Shown here in pieces: positions 33,409 to 43,915 of a stretch of DNA of 64,000 bases. The stretch spans positions 62,001-126,000 of the forward strand of contig JACKQL020000013.1 in NCBI GenBank assembly GCA_018296165.2. Direction: 5' to 3'. Numbering within the stretch: the stretch's first letter is position 1; each line of letters opens with the position of its first letter. Source of the stretch: Termitomyces sp. T153 (taxonomy: Eukaryota > Basidiomycota > Agaricomycetes > Agaricales > Lyophyllaceae). Below the pieces are notes generated by a model. The model saw only the letters and a program-made list of their open reading frames with translations. It did not search any database and was not told where the DNA came from. A program made the position numbers and the translations under genes.

Positions 33409-36400
33409 ATGGCCACAACGAACGCCCTTCCTCCTCGACTTCCTCCTCGACCCGCTCGTCCGCGCCATCCTAGTCCACCGCTACCTCCTTTGCCCGTAGA
33501 TCAATCTAGTCTTCCTCTTCCTCTGTCGGGTCATCCTTCTAGTCCAAGCGATCCTGGAATTTCCTTTCCTTCGTACTCGATTGAAGTCCTTCCTCCACCT
33601 TACTCTGAAGTCGACGAATTCCCGGCTTTCAGTGTTACCTACGATGATGACTACCAGGCCTCTTCAGACATCGCACGTCCACGGGTACACTCAATGAATG
33701 GTTCAACACGCCCTTTGGGAAGGACACCGAGTACAATCATCACAAGTGGCGACTCTATTGAGATGCCATTTCCTGAACCTCAAATAACAGCGCGTTCTGC
33801 ATCTTATATCCAACCACAACAGATAAGACAGCGTGCTCGATCTCACATGGATAGTCTGCCTACGCTACATGTACAGCCATCGTCCATGTCTCTGGCATCA
33901 ACAGTTTCGTCATACAATCAAGATCATGACAGCGACTATGAGATCGTCTCCGACGTATGTTCTCATAAATGATTCCTATCTGAACGCATCTCTGATACAA
34001 TTCTCCAGCACAGTCACGAGGCTGAGGATTTATCGCGCGAGCTTTCAAATCTGTCGTGGGTAACGTTCTATCCTCATTCATGCGCTTCAAACATCATTCA
34101 GAAGATATACTCTAGTATGAACTCTGAAGAAATACTACGACGTTTTCAAGCCGGAGAGCTTTCCGAAATCAACCAAGCGTGGCATCGGCTTGTTCCAGCC
34201 GAAGCTCGAGAAGCACTAGGAGAGCGAGAGGTGCAAAGACAATCTGTCATCTTTGAGGTCTTCAAAGCAGAGAGAGAATATGTTGCTGATCTCGAAACTA
34301 TTGAAGATGTGTGTTCGATCGCATTTTAGTTCGATCGCATTTTAGTTTTTCTAAGATTATTTTGATTATGACCAGGTCATTATAAAAGGACTCGAAGATG
34401 CCTCGCCTCCTGTCATCCCCCCAGAGCACCTCCAAATCTTCATCGACCAAGTGTTCGGGAACCTCAATCAAGTACTGTCGCAACACCAACGTCTGTTGGC
34501 CGAGTTGTTCGCACGACAGCGAGAGCAACATCCTTTGGTTCAAAGTGTTGCTGATATCATTCTCGACGGTAACTTATACTAGTTATGCCGCAGGCGTCTC
34601 CTCATATATAATTCACAGCTGTTCTTAAAGCCAATTTTCGGTCTGCATATGAGACATACATCAAACACTATCCACTTTCCGAATCCTTTCACCGCAATGA
34701 GCTAAAGCGAAATCAAGCTTATAATAAATTCATGGAGGCTATCTCGTTGGACCCACGAATACGAAAGAGGGATCTAATTACTTTCATATCCCGTCCGGTC
34801 ACGCGACTTCCTCGACTCAACCTCGTGCTGGAAAAAATCCTGAAGCTGACGGACAAGGAGCATGAGCATCCGGACTTGGAGGCTCTACCAATCATCCTTG
34901 GCATTTTAGGCGACTTCATCAAGAGTACACAGCCAGGAATCGAGGCGGCGGAAAGTAAGGTCAAGTACTGGGAGCTTTGTGAGAGCTTACTCTATCAGAA
35001 AGGCGAAATTATCGTGTGTACATTATAATAACGTTCACCGAATGCTTCGCTCATGCTCGACGAAGGACATGGACCTTTACGATGATAGTCGGACATTAGT
35101 ATATTCCGGCCCACTCTCTCGCTTAGGTCGTTCGGAGTCTGGATGGTATGCACAGATGATGGAACTCACAGGTTCTCTTTTGGACCACTACTGTGAGTTT
35201 GATCCATCGTTTCCCATTATAGATATTGATGATGTGTAGTCGTTTTGACCCGGGACGAGATAAAAGTAAACGGTTTAATCAAACGACATCTTGTATCTCG
35301 AGTATGCCATACCCACTGCCAGAAGAATTTCGCTGATCATAGGTTGTCTTAGCCACTATCGCTATTCTATCTCCGACTTGGATCCTTCACAGCTCCCCCT
35401 GAAGTACAGAGAACCAAGTCAGAGGACGGTAACCTCTTGGACAGTTTGCGATCAACAAGCGTAACTGTATACCCATTCACAATATACCACGCATCTGGCA
35501 AGTCTTCGCGTCGCTATACCTTCTATGTTGCGTCCGACGGAATAAGAAAGCGCTGGTACTCGGCGTTTGTCAATACTCTCGGGGTGTATAAGGCCCGACA
35601 AGATGGTAACATGGTAAAGAATGGCTCGTACTTGTACATTGAAGTTGTCTGATGTGCCTCTACAGCTGTTTTACGCGCGGTCCTTGACAGACCGTTTCTT
35701 TCGCGTGAGAGGGCTTCACGTTGCTTATGGTACTGATATTCGATTATCCGGGAGAGTTACAACTGCTGTGTCTTTTGGTGAAACTTTAAGTGCTTCGGTT
35801 CAAATTGCACTATTGAAGTATTATGACAGTTTGTGGAGAAAAGAAGTTCATCGCTGTTGGATGCCAGACTGGTATATATGTTTCTGCACTGGGTGTCGAA
35901 GGTGTGATCAATGCTTGTTTGCTCTTGGATCTTCGCTGACGTCATCGTTCAGAGTTCCGCAGAGTGTTTACGCATGCTAATCCAACTGGGCTAGCGGCCA
36001 TAGAGACTTTGGGATCCAGAGTGTACAATAAGTTTATCATTCATGTGGAAGGATCTCTATTTTCGTACTCTCTGGATATCGTAGCTCAAGCAGCCTTGGG
36101 AAAAATTCAATCATCGAAGGAAATCACAGATACTATGGAGAGAGTGGCAAGATACGATTCAACTGTTGTTTTCTTCAAGCACCTCCATATTGGAGAACGT
36201 CAGTTCAGTGAGCCAGTTTCTTCCTTATCGAGTGTACATTCGTCGTAACTTCAATGCCATTTAGTCATGTATACCGTGAAAAGACGCCTCCAGTCGAGTC
36301 TGGATTTGCATGTCGTTGAAGTGATGCATACGGGCCATCCATCGGTAATGTCGCCACAAAGGACAAACAGCCATTCCTCACGTAAGAATCCCTCCTTCAA

Positions 36401-37193
36401 ACCTTTTGGCGAGGTTCGAACTCTCCTCTCATTAATTTTTCTTGATTTAACCCTTTCGTAGTTGGGTTACGTTCCCAGGGATGCATATGATATATCGCCT
36501 CTAACAAAAACAGTTGGCATCTGTGCGGAAAAGGGTATCATCATTGTTGACCCGACAAAGTATGGATCCTTTGAGGCGTCCAGTTCGCTCTATGAGACTG
36601 ACTTCGTTCTACTTGTTAGTCTTCGGTCTCGATTTCTTGTGGTTCCAGATCTTAGCGAAGCAAGCACGGTACCCTCAATACATGGATTGAAAGTAAATTT
36701 AGAGGATGCTAGGCCACTCGGTTTGGTGTCACTACCGGGTAGTGTGCATTCCAGGGACAACGAAATTCTAGTCGTCTTCGATTGTGAGCCTACATGTTTG
36801 TCACTTCTTCTGATCTTTTTACATTGTTTTCCAGTGGTAGGTTGTTATATCACCCGACAAGGCAGGCCATCCCGTTCAGCCGGATTCATCAAGTGGGAAA
36901 CTAAAGCAACCTCGTTCGCCCATCGAGGGAAGCACATCTTCCTTTTCTCGTCGCAGTTCATTGAGATCCGCAACATCACTTCTGGTGTCATCGTGCAGGT
37001 AATTGAGGGGGTGGATATCCGTCTATTGTATCCGGGTAGGGGGAACGTCGAGTCTCTTGTTGCGATGAAAGGTAGCAAGGACGATAAAGACGGAACGAGT
37101 GTGAAGATTGCTGTGCTAGAGGAAACGACAGAAATACCGGTCGCTACTCCGGTGTCTGCATCTCCAAACGCTTGGGACGAATGGGACATGTAG
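33409..37193 (+). CDS. Rho guanine nucleotide exchange factor, DH-PH-CNH type (Rom2-like)
   Basis: Start MATTNALPPRLPPRP at 33409 with a Pro-rich, disordered first exon of about 180 residues. The DH domain begins RQSVIFEVFKAEREYVADLE and continues VVIKGLEDASPPVIPPEHL, NELKRNQAYNKFM, DLITFISRPVTRLPRLNLVL and HPDLEALPIILGILGDF. A PH domain follows (DMDLYDDSRTLVYSGPLSRL, HYFVLTRDEIKVNGLIKRH, RRYTFYVASDGIRKRWYSAF), then a C-terminal CNH domain (FTHANPTGLAAIETLGSRVY, SYSLDIVAQAALGKIQSSKE, GIIIVDPTKYGSFEA, FIEIRNITSGVIVQVIEGVD), ending NAWDEWDM. This order matches Rom1/Rom2-type activators of Rho1, which control cell-wall glucan synthesis and actin at sites of growth. About a dozen introns; one contains a 16-base tandem duplication at 34314-34345. 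Confidence 0.88.
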
Positions 37194-37618
37194 ATTGTGT
37201 GCGAGCGTTGGACCACGATGTTGCTGTATCTATAAGCATGGGACTTTAGTATTTTATACTAACTATCGTTATTAGCTTGAAATGTTTGGATGTATGTGTA
37301 TTGGGTTTCGAACCTTACCATTGATAGTCGTACTGTGGAGGTGACTCTTATGCCCATTGTATGGGATTCGGCACTTAGCCCTGCACGCACAAATACATCC
37401 GGGTAAGCGGCCATTAATGACTTTGCAGTAACTTTGCAGTAACTTTGCAGGCCTACGATATCTCCAAGGATGGTCACTCAAGTGCTCACTCAGCACTCTC
37501 CAAGAATGTGACACTTTCCCATTCCCACTACTATTAGCATAATCGACAACAAATATTATCTGAGTATAGAGAGAAAGGTAATAAGTAACATCTACGGGTA
37601 TCGAGAAATTTCTAGAGC
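37194..37618. repeat. Intergenic with a short tandem repeat
   Basis: Convergent 3' ends of the Rho GEF and CRAL-TRIO genes. TAACTTTGCAG and its neighbours repeat about three times at 37420-37450. Nothing else was found. Confidence 0.5.
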
Positions 37619-38778
37619 TTAGACCGCCATAGGATCTACAGAAGACAAAACGTCTAGCTGTTCAGGTTGGTCGACAACCTTCTCCTTATTGGCTGCGACT
37701 GAAATTGTTTTTCCACTCTTGTACTCCCACTCCTTCAATCCCACCGTCCCGCCCAATGTCCTCCACTTCTCCAGCCAGACTTTTCGTCTGGACTCACAGA
37801 TGCTGACGAGCGTAGGCCAGTACTTATCATGCACATACTCGAAATCACAGTCACCTCCCCACCATTCGGACATAACCATGTCTCCAGTGAAGAGCTTGTC
37901 CTCGATCACCCGAGGGTTGAACTTCATCTTGTCACGAGAGACAGGGTCGATGAAGGGGTTGATGAGTTTGTAAAACGCGTTGAGTAGGAAAGGCACATTG
38001 AGGATCAGTGCGGCGCCCAGCCTTTCGGGGTAGTGGTCCTGAAGGATATTCAAGACTGTTCGTGCCACACTCAAGGAAGGATTTTTTGCTTTGTCTCCAT
38101 AGTTGATGAGAAGGGCTAGTGTTCTAGGAAAAGTATATAAGATCGTGCACAAGACACGTAAACTGAGAACGAACTCGACGCCTGGACCCATGAGATCGAT
38201 GGTCCTTTCCAGCATCCATACAGTAAATTGAATTTGACGTTCAGGCCCGTCTGTATTCTGACGACTTGGAAACAAGTACAAGCCTGGTCTGCCACGAAGA
38301 TCATAACCGAATAGAATTTGTTTGCCAGTTACAGCCTTAGCAATAAAGAGTACTTGAATCGGTCCTCATGCAAGATTTTAAAGTATGCGCATATGCTTAC
38401 TTCGGGCTCGACAAGGCTTGTTGAAACGACGTCGTAAATTTGATACTCTCTTCTCCACTTTAAAGTGGCCTCTAGCCGCTGAATGGCTGCTTTTGTTGAT
38501 TTCCACTTCACGGCACGAAGATACCTGCGACGTGTAAGGCCGATGGAGACCTGACGACGATTGACCACTGACCTGAGGAGACATTCACGAGATAGCCAGA
38601 ATTTTTCAGCCTCCGTGAGCTCACCCTTTCCCTCGTTCCCAGGCAGAGAATATGAGGTATCCAAGAAGTACTGCAGAACCACTTCATACATTTCCTGCTC
38701 GACATCAGAGAGGTTGGCTCTTGGGTCCGCGTCGTGGACTGTAGGCGGGAGAATTGGCTCGTAGACCTTATTTGACAT
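37619..38778 (-). CDS. CRAL-TRIO (Sec14-like) lipid-transfer protein
   Basis: The first ATG at 38778 gives MSNKVYEPILPPTVHDAD. An N-terminal helical part (ECLLRSVVNRRQ, RYLRAVKWKSTKAAIQRLEA, LKWRREYQIYDV) matches the CRAL-TRIO-N domain. The lipid-binding part follows: LFGYDLRGRPGLYLFPSRQN, MLERTIDLMG, VARTVLNILQDHYPERLGAA, NVPFLLNAFYKLINPFIDP and KMKFNPRVIEDKLF. These are the gate-helix and floor elements of Sec14 proteins, which exchange phosphatidylinositol and other lipids between membranes. A C-terminal extension (EWWGGDCDFEYVHDKYWPTL through LGGTVGLKEWEYKSG) is common in fungal relatives. A short intron near 38310-38400 and another near 38110-38170 are inferred. Divergent from the aminopeptidase gene. 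Confidence 0.85.
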
Positions 38779-39014
38779 GGAAGGAAGGTGATAGCGTCTG
38801 GAGGCAAGAAAGGGAAAAGTCAAACGAGGGTGTATCAGTTCGCTAAGCTTATCAGTTCACTAAGCTTCTGAAATCTCATGCATCACATCACCCAAGATGA
38901 AGATAAATCCATGGAGAGCTGGTCGACGCGGGACGTGAGACGAGTTTCTGGGACGGATGTCAATGTATTCAAAAACATGTAAATCCGTGAACGTTCCCAG
39001 ACCCGGATTCAGCG
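38779..39014. promoter_or_regulatory. Divergent promoter with 17-base tandem duplication
   Basis: Only 236 bases separate the starts of the CRAL-TRIO and aminopeptidase genes. A near-exact repeat (TATCAGTTCGCTAAGCT / TATCAGTTCACTAAGCT) lies at about 38832-38865. Confidence 0.4.
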
Positions 39015-40989
39015 ATGCCACGATGTTATCGCGTGGCTTATGTACTGAAAAGTCTGAAAGTCACTTGCTTTCCTCATTCGTGTCTTCGCCGTTCATCGAT
39101 ATCCCTTATATCGCCTTCTCTTTCTCGTAGAACATTTTCCTCCAATCTAAAGGTTACCGGATCAGACTGGGCGAATATCATGTATCCCCTGATCGAACCA
39201 TACTTTACTGGTAAACTCAAAGTCTCCGATATCCATACCCTTTAGTAAGTGGACCCCTCGGCGAGCTCTTGGCGAAGCTCATCGACTCTGACTGTGTTTG
39301 AACAGCTACGAAGTGTCTGGAAACAAGGATGGAAGCCCAGGTGCAATTATATCTGTCCCGTCTTCCGTGCTGAGTGCTGATCTTGGGGAACTAGTGGTTT
39401 TTCTCCACGGTGAGAGTGACGTCGCTGAATTCCGTCACAATCCTTTACTGGCAACGCAGGAGGACCAGGCGGCGGCACTGATGCTGCCGATCGCGGTTTC
39501 TTCAACCCAGAAAAGTACAAGGTGCATTCACCCTCACCGTGACCTTTTCCCACTTCTCGTCACTTAACCAAACGTCACGCACACAAGATAATTCTCTTTG
39601 ACCAGAGAGGTGCAGGGAAATCGACCCCGTACGAATACTATGTATACTCCTTTGTTACGAGCAATGCGATGACTCTGATTCCCAGGAGCGCATGTCTCGA
39701 AGAGAACACGACCTGGGACCTTGTGAAAGATATCGAAAAGCTCAGAGAAGAGCTCGAAATTGACAAGTGGCATGTCTTCGGAGGCTCTTGGGTTTGTCTT
39801 GTTTCATTTCTGTCAACGAGTCTGGAGGTATATAATCTTTCTAGGGTTCCACTCTTTCCTTGGCCTATGCCCAAGTAAATCGATCACAATGACTAATTTA
39901 CTGAATGCGAGCTAATGAAATACACTTTAGACGCATCCTAATCGCGTGAAATCCCTTGTACTACGGTAAGATAGAAGATGAGTTTCGTAGTTGAACCCGA
40001 CTGATTTTCCGAAAGCGGAATATTCGCCCTAAGAAAAAGGTATAGACGCTATTTCCGCCCTTTCTTATCTACCTGATCCCTCCTCAGCGAACTTAATTTC
40101 TTTTATCAAGATGGAACTTCGCGTCTTTTCCCTGAAGCTTGGTAAGTCTAGATTCTTGTAACTACGAGTGGTAAATGAATCGGTCTGACGAAGGGATGAA
40201 TATATCGCACCCATTCCCGAAGCTGAACGCGGTGACTTGATGCTCGCGTACCATGCACAACTCAATTCTGTCGATCGCGAGACACGCATTAACGCAGCGA
40301 GAGCCTGGGCCAAGTGGGAGTAAGTATAACAGCTCAACTAGTTGTGGAATACTGGTGTCTCATTGTATTCGTGAAGAATGGCCACGTCTAGGCTCTTCGT
40401 CGATCCTGCCTACCTCCAACGTGCTGAAGATGATGAATTTGCAAAGTATGTTTCCTTTTCGATATCCCAGTCTGCCTGCCTGTCTAACTGAGTCAAAAGT
40501 GCATTTGCGTTGATTGAGAACCACTACTTCGTGAATGAGGTACGGGATACTTCCAGTAGTTTACTATGCAAGTCCATACTATCTTTCTAGGGATTCATGA
40601 GGGACGGACAACTGTTGGAGAAGCAGAGTATAGACAGGATGTAAGTTTTTATTGTTACGACGCAGCTGGCTCTGACATTTTATCTGATAGCCGCCACATC
40701 CCCACCGTCGTGATTCAAGGCAGATGGGACGTCGTTTGCCCTGTAAGTACAACGTGGGTCTTGTATCGTCGGGCCTTTGCTCACGAAGGGTCAAAGGCCA
40801 CCACTGCCTACGCATTGAAGAAGGTATTCCCCGAACTGGAGTTGCACATCGTTCCGGATGCAGGTCATTCATCACGCGAATCCGGCACCGCGAAACTCCT
40901 CGTAGAGGTATGTCGCATGTATTAGGCTTTCTACTGCCTCCAAAGATCTCACGTCTGTTCAGGCCACTGATAAATTCGCGGACCTCTGA
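39015..40989 (+). CDS. Prolyl aminopeptidase (proline iminopeptidase, S33 alpha/beta hydrolase)
   Basis: The core reads MYPLIEPYFTGKLKVSDIHT, YYEVSGNKDGSP, VVFLHGGPGGGTD (oxyanion motif, split by an intron), [53 protein letters not shown] (nucleophile Ser in GGSWG), VLRGIFALRK, then the cap domain (PEAERGDLMLAYHAQLNS, AARAWAKWE, IENHYFVNEGFM), VVIQGRWDVVCP (Asp) and VPDAGHSS (His), ending ATDKFADL at the stop 40987-40989. The enzyme releases N-terminal proline from peptides. The start at 39015 adds 55 residues rich in Arg and Ser (CLRRSSISLISPSLSRRTF), like a mitochondrial presequence. The in-frame ATG at 39180 would give the usual cytosolic form. All introns look functional. Confidence 0.87.
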
Positions 40990-41287
40990 CGTCTTCCCAG
41001 TCCGAGTCTTGTGGCTGACATTGAAATTTGATTACTCACAAGTGAAATGCGACGCAATGTATATGACGGATTAACGCTCAGCGCTCAGTACCTAGTACCC
41101 CGAATGTTGTGGTTGACTTGTCAATGTCACTTTAAATTAAAGTTCTAATTCAAGATAACGACACGAATATTTGCTCTTGTATTGCTGATCTTCACATCAG
41201 CAGCTTGAGGTCGGATCTGAAAGGTTTTAGAAAGAGGTTCCCTGCCGCAGTTCATTGTCAGAACAATGAAAAGAAAAATACAAAGTG
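40990..41287. other. Intergenic, nothing recognised
   Basis: AT-rich sequence downstream of the aminopeptidase gene, with no gene or structured element seen. Confidence 0.4.
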
Positions 41288-41361
41288 GGCCTGACCGGGA
41301 ATATCAATGTAATTTGGATTCAAATCCCTAACAAGGAATCATACTACTAGACCATCAGGCC
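41288..41361 (-). repeat. tRNA-like sequence, degenerate
   Basis: On the minus strand the 5' part reads GGCCTGATGGTCTAGTAGTA, close to a tRNA-Pro/Gly 5' half with a Pol III A box. A B-box-like GGATTTGAATCC follows after only 28 bases. The ends can form a 7-bp acceptor-like stem (GGCCTGA with TCAGGCC), but the T arm does not fold properly. This is best seen as a tRNA pseudogene or a SINE-like head. Confidence 0.5.
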
Positions 41362-41515
41362 ATACAGTTTGTTTGCTCTTTCTTGTTTCTTCTTTCCTTC
41401 ACTCTATTTCCCCACTGTCCGCCGTGACTTCAACAAACTTGCTGAAATTAATGAAACCTTTGGTGAGTTGAAAGGTCAGATGCTGAACTTCTTTATCAAA
41501 GCATGTCAGTCTCCT

Positions 41516-41962
41516 TCATGATAAGAGCAAGACAAAAATGAAAACCATGATAGGAAGCAAGAGCAATACCTCACAGTCTATGATGAACTTCTGATAAGTT
41601 TCAGTTACAAGCATAATAAAATTTAAGTGATTGACTAGCAGAAAATATAAATTCAGAGAGAAACTCATGTAAATGCCCTGCTTTTGGAAGCTTGAAAGCA
41701 GCCAGGTATTCCAAGCATCAGTAAAGTTTGTAAGGTTAACTAGGAAAAAAACTGAGGAGGGATTGGACTGAGTTGGGATAATGCAATCCTTGGCACTGAG
41801 AGCATGAATCAAGATATGAATATCAAATGAAATATGTTCAGTATAAGGACCACAGTCACAGGTCTGTAAATCTGTATGAGTAAGATGATTGCTGTGAAAA
41901 ATGAAGTCTTTTACTGAAGGTTGTGATTCAGCCTTGAAATTGGTTCTAGCATCGTCAGGCAT
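41516..41962 (-). other. Open frame beside the orphan gene, unclear
   Basis: A 148-codon frame starting MPDDARTNFKAESQPSVKDF. The first 95 or so residues look like plausible protein (SNHLTHTDLQTCDCGPYTEH); the rest is a hydrophobic run of an AT-rich stretch. It starts four bases after the stop of the orphan gene upstream and could be another exon of it. No family is recognised. Confidence 0.25.
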
Positions 41963-41965
41963 CCA

Positions 41966-42665
41966 TCAATCAAATATTTCACCTAGTGTTTCTTTCCAAC
42001 AATAATAACGAAAACTCTGAGCGATGTCAGTAGAGGACCGCTCTAGATCAGTGTCTGGCTGGCATATTACTCCTACTACATTAGCCAGACCAGATTGCCA
42101 CACGGCTTGATCCCAAGAGGATTTTTTATAAATCCTGGCCTGAACAGCATGCATTTGACGCAATGCATCAACAGCATGCACTGGATTCTTGTCAAACTAA
42201 AAACATATTAGTCTAGTGATGATACAATATAATGAAGCACTCACCTTGGTTATAGTACCAATGTGAAAAAACCTAGCCAAGTCTTCACTCCAATCCTGAC
42301 AAATTGACAGCTGAGCCTCTACAGTGCCCAGTGCTGCATTCCCTGCTCCATGCAAGCGAGCTGTAGTAATCTCATAAACCCATTGAGGCAGAGTATTCTA
42401 AACCATTATGAGATGAATGTATTATTGTCTATTTAACACTCACTGAAATTTTGTTTTTGAGAATCATATCTCGAAGTTCTGATAACAGCCCCTCAAAGTC
42501 TTGAGAAAAACAATGAAGGGAATTCATTTCCAGATTGTTCCACTTGAGGAAGGTATCACAAAGAAAACCATGTTGAAGCTGTTGATCATTTATGACCAGA
42601 GAATTTATAGCATCCGAAAGTGAAGATTGCATGGTGAATGAAGCAGAATGAGTGATAACGAACAT
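41966..42665 (-). CDS. Orphan spliced gene of unknown function
   Basis: Three exons with two clean introns: one near 42402-42447 (donor GTGAGTGTTA, acceptor TGGTTTAG) and one near 42197-42244 (donor GTGAGTGCTT, acceptor TGTTTTTAG). The joined protein of about 200 residues runs from MFVITHSASFTMQSSLSDAI through NTLPQWVYEITTARLHGAGN, VHAVDALRQMHAVQARIYKK and DIAQSFRYYCWKETLGEIF. It is Gln/Ser/Leu-rich, without a signal peptide or membrane helix, and matches no family I know. The composition and position between two tRNA-like repeats suggest an agaricomycete-specific, possibly mobile gene family. Confidence in the exons is fair; function is unknown. Confidence 0.5.
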
Positions 42666-42759
42666 CAGATTTTCGAACTAATCCTAACCCTAATGAAAGC
42701 CTAACAGGTCAGAACACATGTCTTCGAACAGTGTTGTTGGAGTTGCAGCTTGATATAAA

Positions 42760-42797
42760 GAAATCCTTAACAAGGAATCGTACTACTAGTATCATCC
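42760..42797 (-). repeat. Second copy of the tRNA-like repeat
   Basis: The 29 bases at 42760-42788 match 41322-41350 with two differences, in the same orientation (core TAACAAGGAATC, then TACTACTAG). The acceptor-like ends seen in the first copy are missing here. Confidence 0.5.
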
Positions 42798-43915
42798 TCT
42801 GGCGCCATCGAACATTGCAGGAAAGATGCTCTCAAGGCTTCCCGAGAGGTCTCTTTTCATATCTAATAGGGTCTTTCTGCTATCATTAGACAATGCAAAC
42901 CCATGAGACTCTCAGTGAAAGACTTAAGAATCGTGCGTGATTCTTTCTTTGAGTTGCCCCTCCTGTCTAATGCTATTCAGTCGTACAACTTTCTTCGTGG
43001 CTCATGCCCGGATCTTTACACGGTCCACGTTCGACCGAGCCGTCGCAGCCTTTTATCCATAGAGCGACTTTACAAACTTGAGTCTTCAAGACTAGCAGAT
43101 GTATGGCGAGATGCGATTGATCTGTTCTGCTGGGCCTATCACAGCGGCGGCTTTCAACCATGGAGTTGAGGCTTTGCAATATCAGCAACCTCTTTCTTGA
43201 TTACGATGGTGTATCCGCCCGTCTACTTATTCACTGGAACTCTACAAGCTACGACAATCCCATCCTTGGCTCTGATCATGCCGCAGAGCTCGTAGCGTTG
43301 TTCCTGAATTCCTAGTTTTGTTGTAGGACACAATCTCATTGCCAAGGACAGTCCAGCAGCTTGGGAGGTGAGCCAATTGATCAAACCTCTTCATCATGAC
43401 ACTGCCGCCCCACGCGATTATCATCTTGATCCGTGAATTCACCCAGCGGTAGCCCTCAACTTCTCCATCCAGGTGCTGTAGCAATAGAAAACTCGACAAA
43501 TACCTTGTCCGCGAGCTGGCGCAGTATTTCAGCAGAGTTGAACGTGTGATGAGGGAGTGAAATATGTATGGATCGTACACCTTTCCGAGTGTCAGGGGTA
43601 TAGTCAAACAGGACTAGAATCATGATACTATCGCAAGAAGTTGGGTTGCCTTTCCAATTGCAGCCATCTTCTAGTAATACTATAAGCGAAAAACGAGTGA
43701 CGAGCCCAATAGGATATAGCTTGACATATGTACATGTATGATAAGTACGTGCCAGGGGGTAAAGAAAAACATGAGATGAGATAAGTAGAAAGAATGTATC
43801 ACGAGCCCGTAAGGACAACATCTGAAAAAAAAGAAAGTGAAAAATAATGGAAAGAATAAAAGAAAGTTGTCGTCATACATACGCATGCATGAAATCAGTA
43901 AGTATAAGAAACAGC
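42798..43915. other. Intergenic, no gene supported
   Basis: A plus-strand frame at 42903-43169 (MRLSVKDLRIVRDSFFELPL, 88 codons) and minus frames around 43242-43821 show no family motifs or splice sites that I can defend. They are left uncalled. Confidence 0.35.

Noticed and set aside
41288..41361. A functional tRNA on the minus strand
   Set aside because: The acceptor ends pair and an A box is present, but A and B boxes are too close and no proper T arm or anticodon arm forms.
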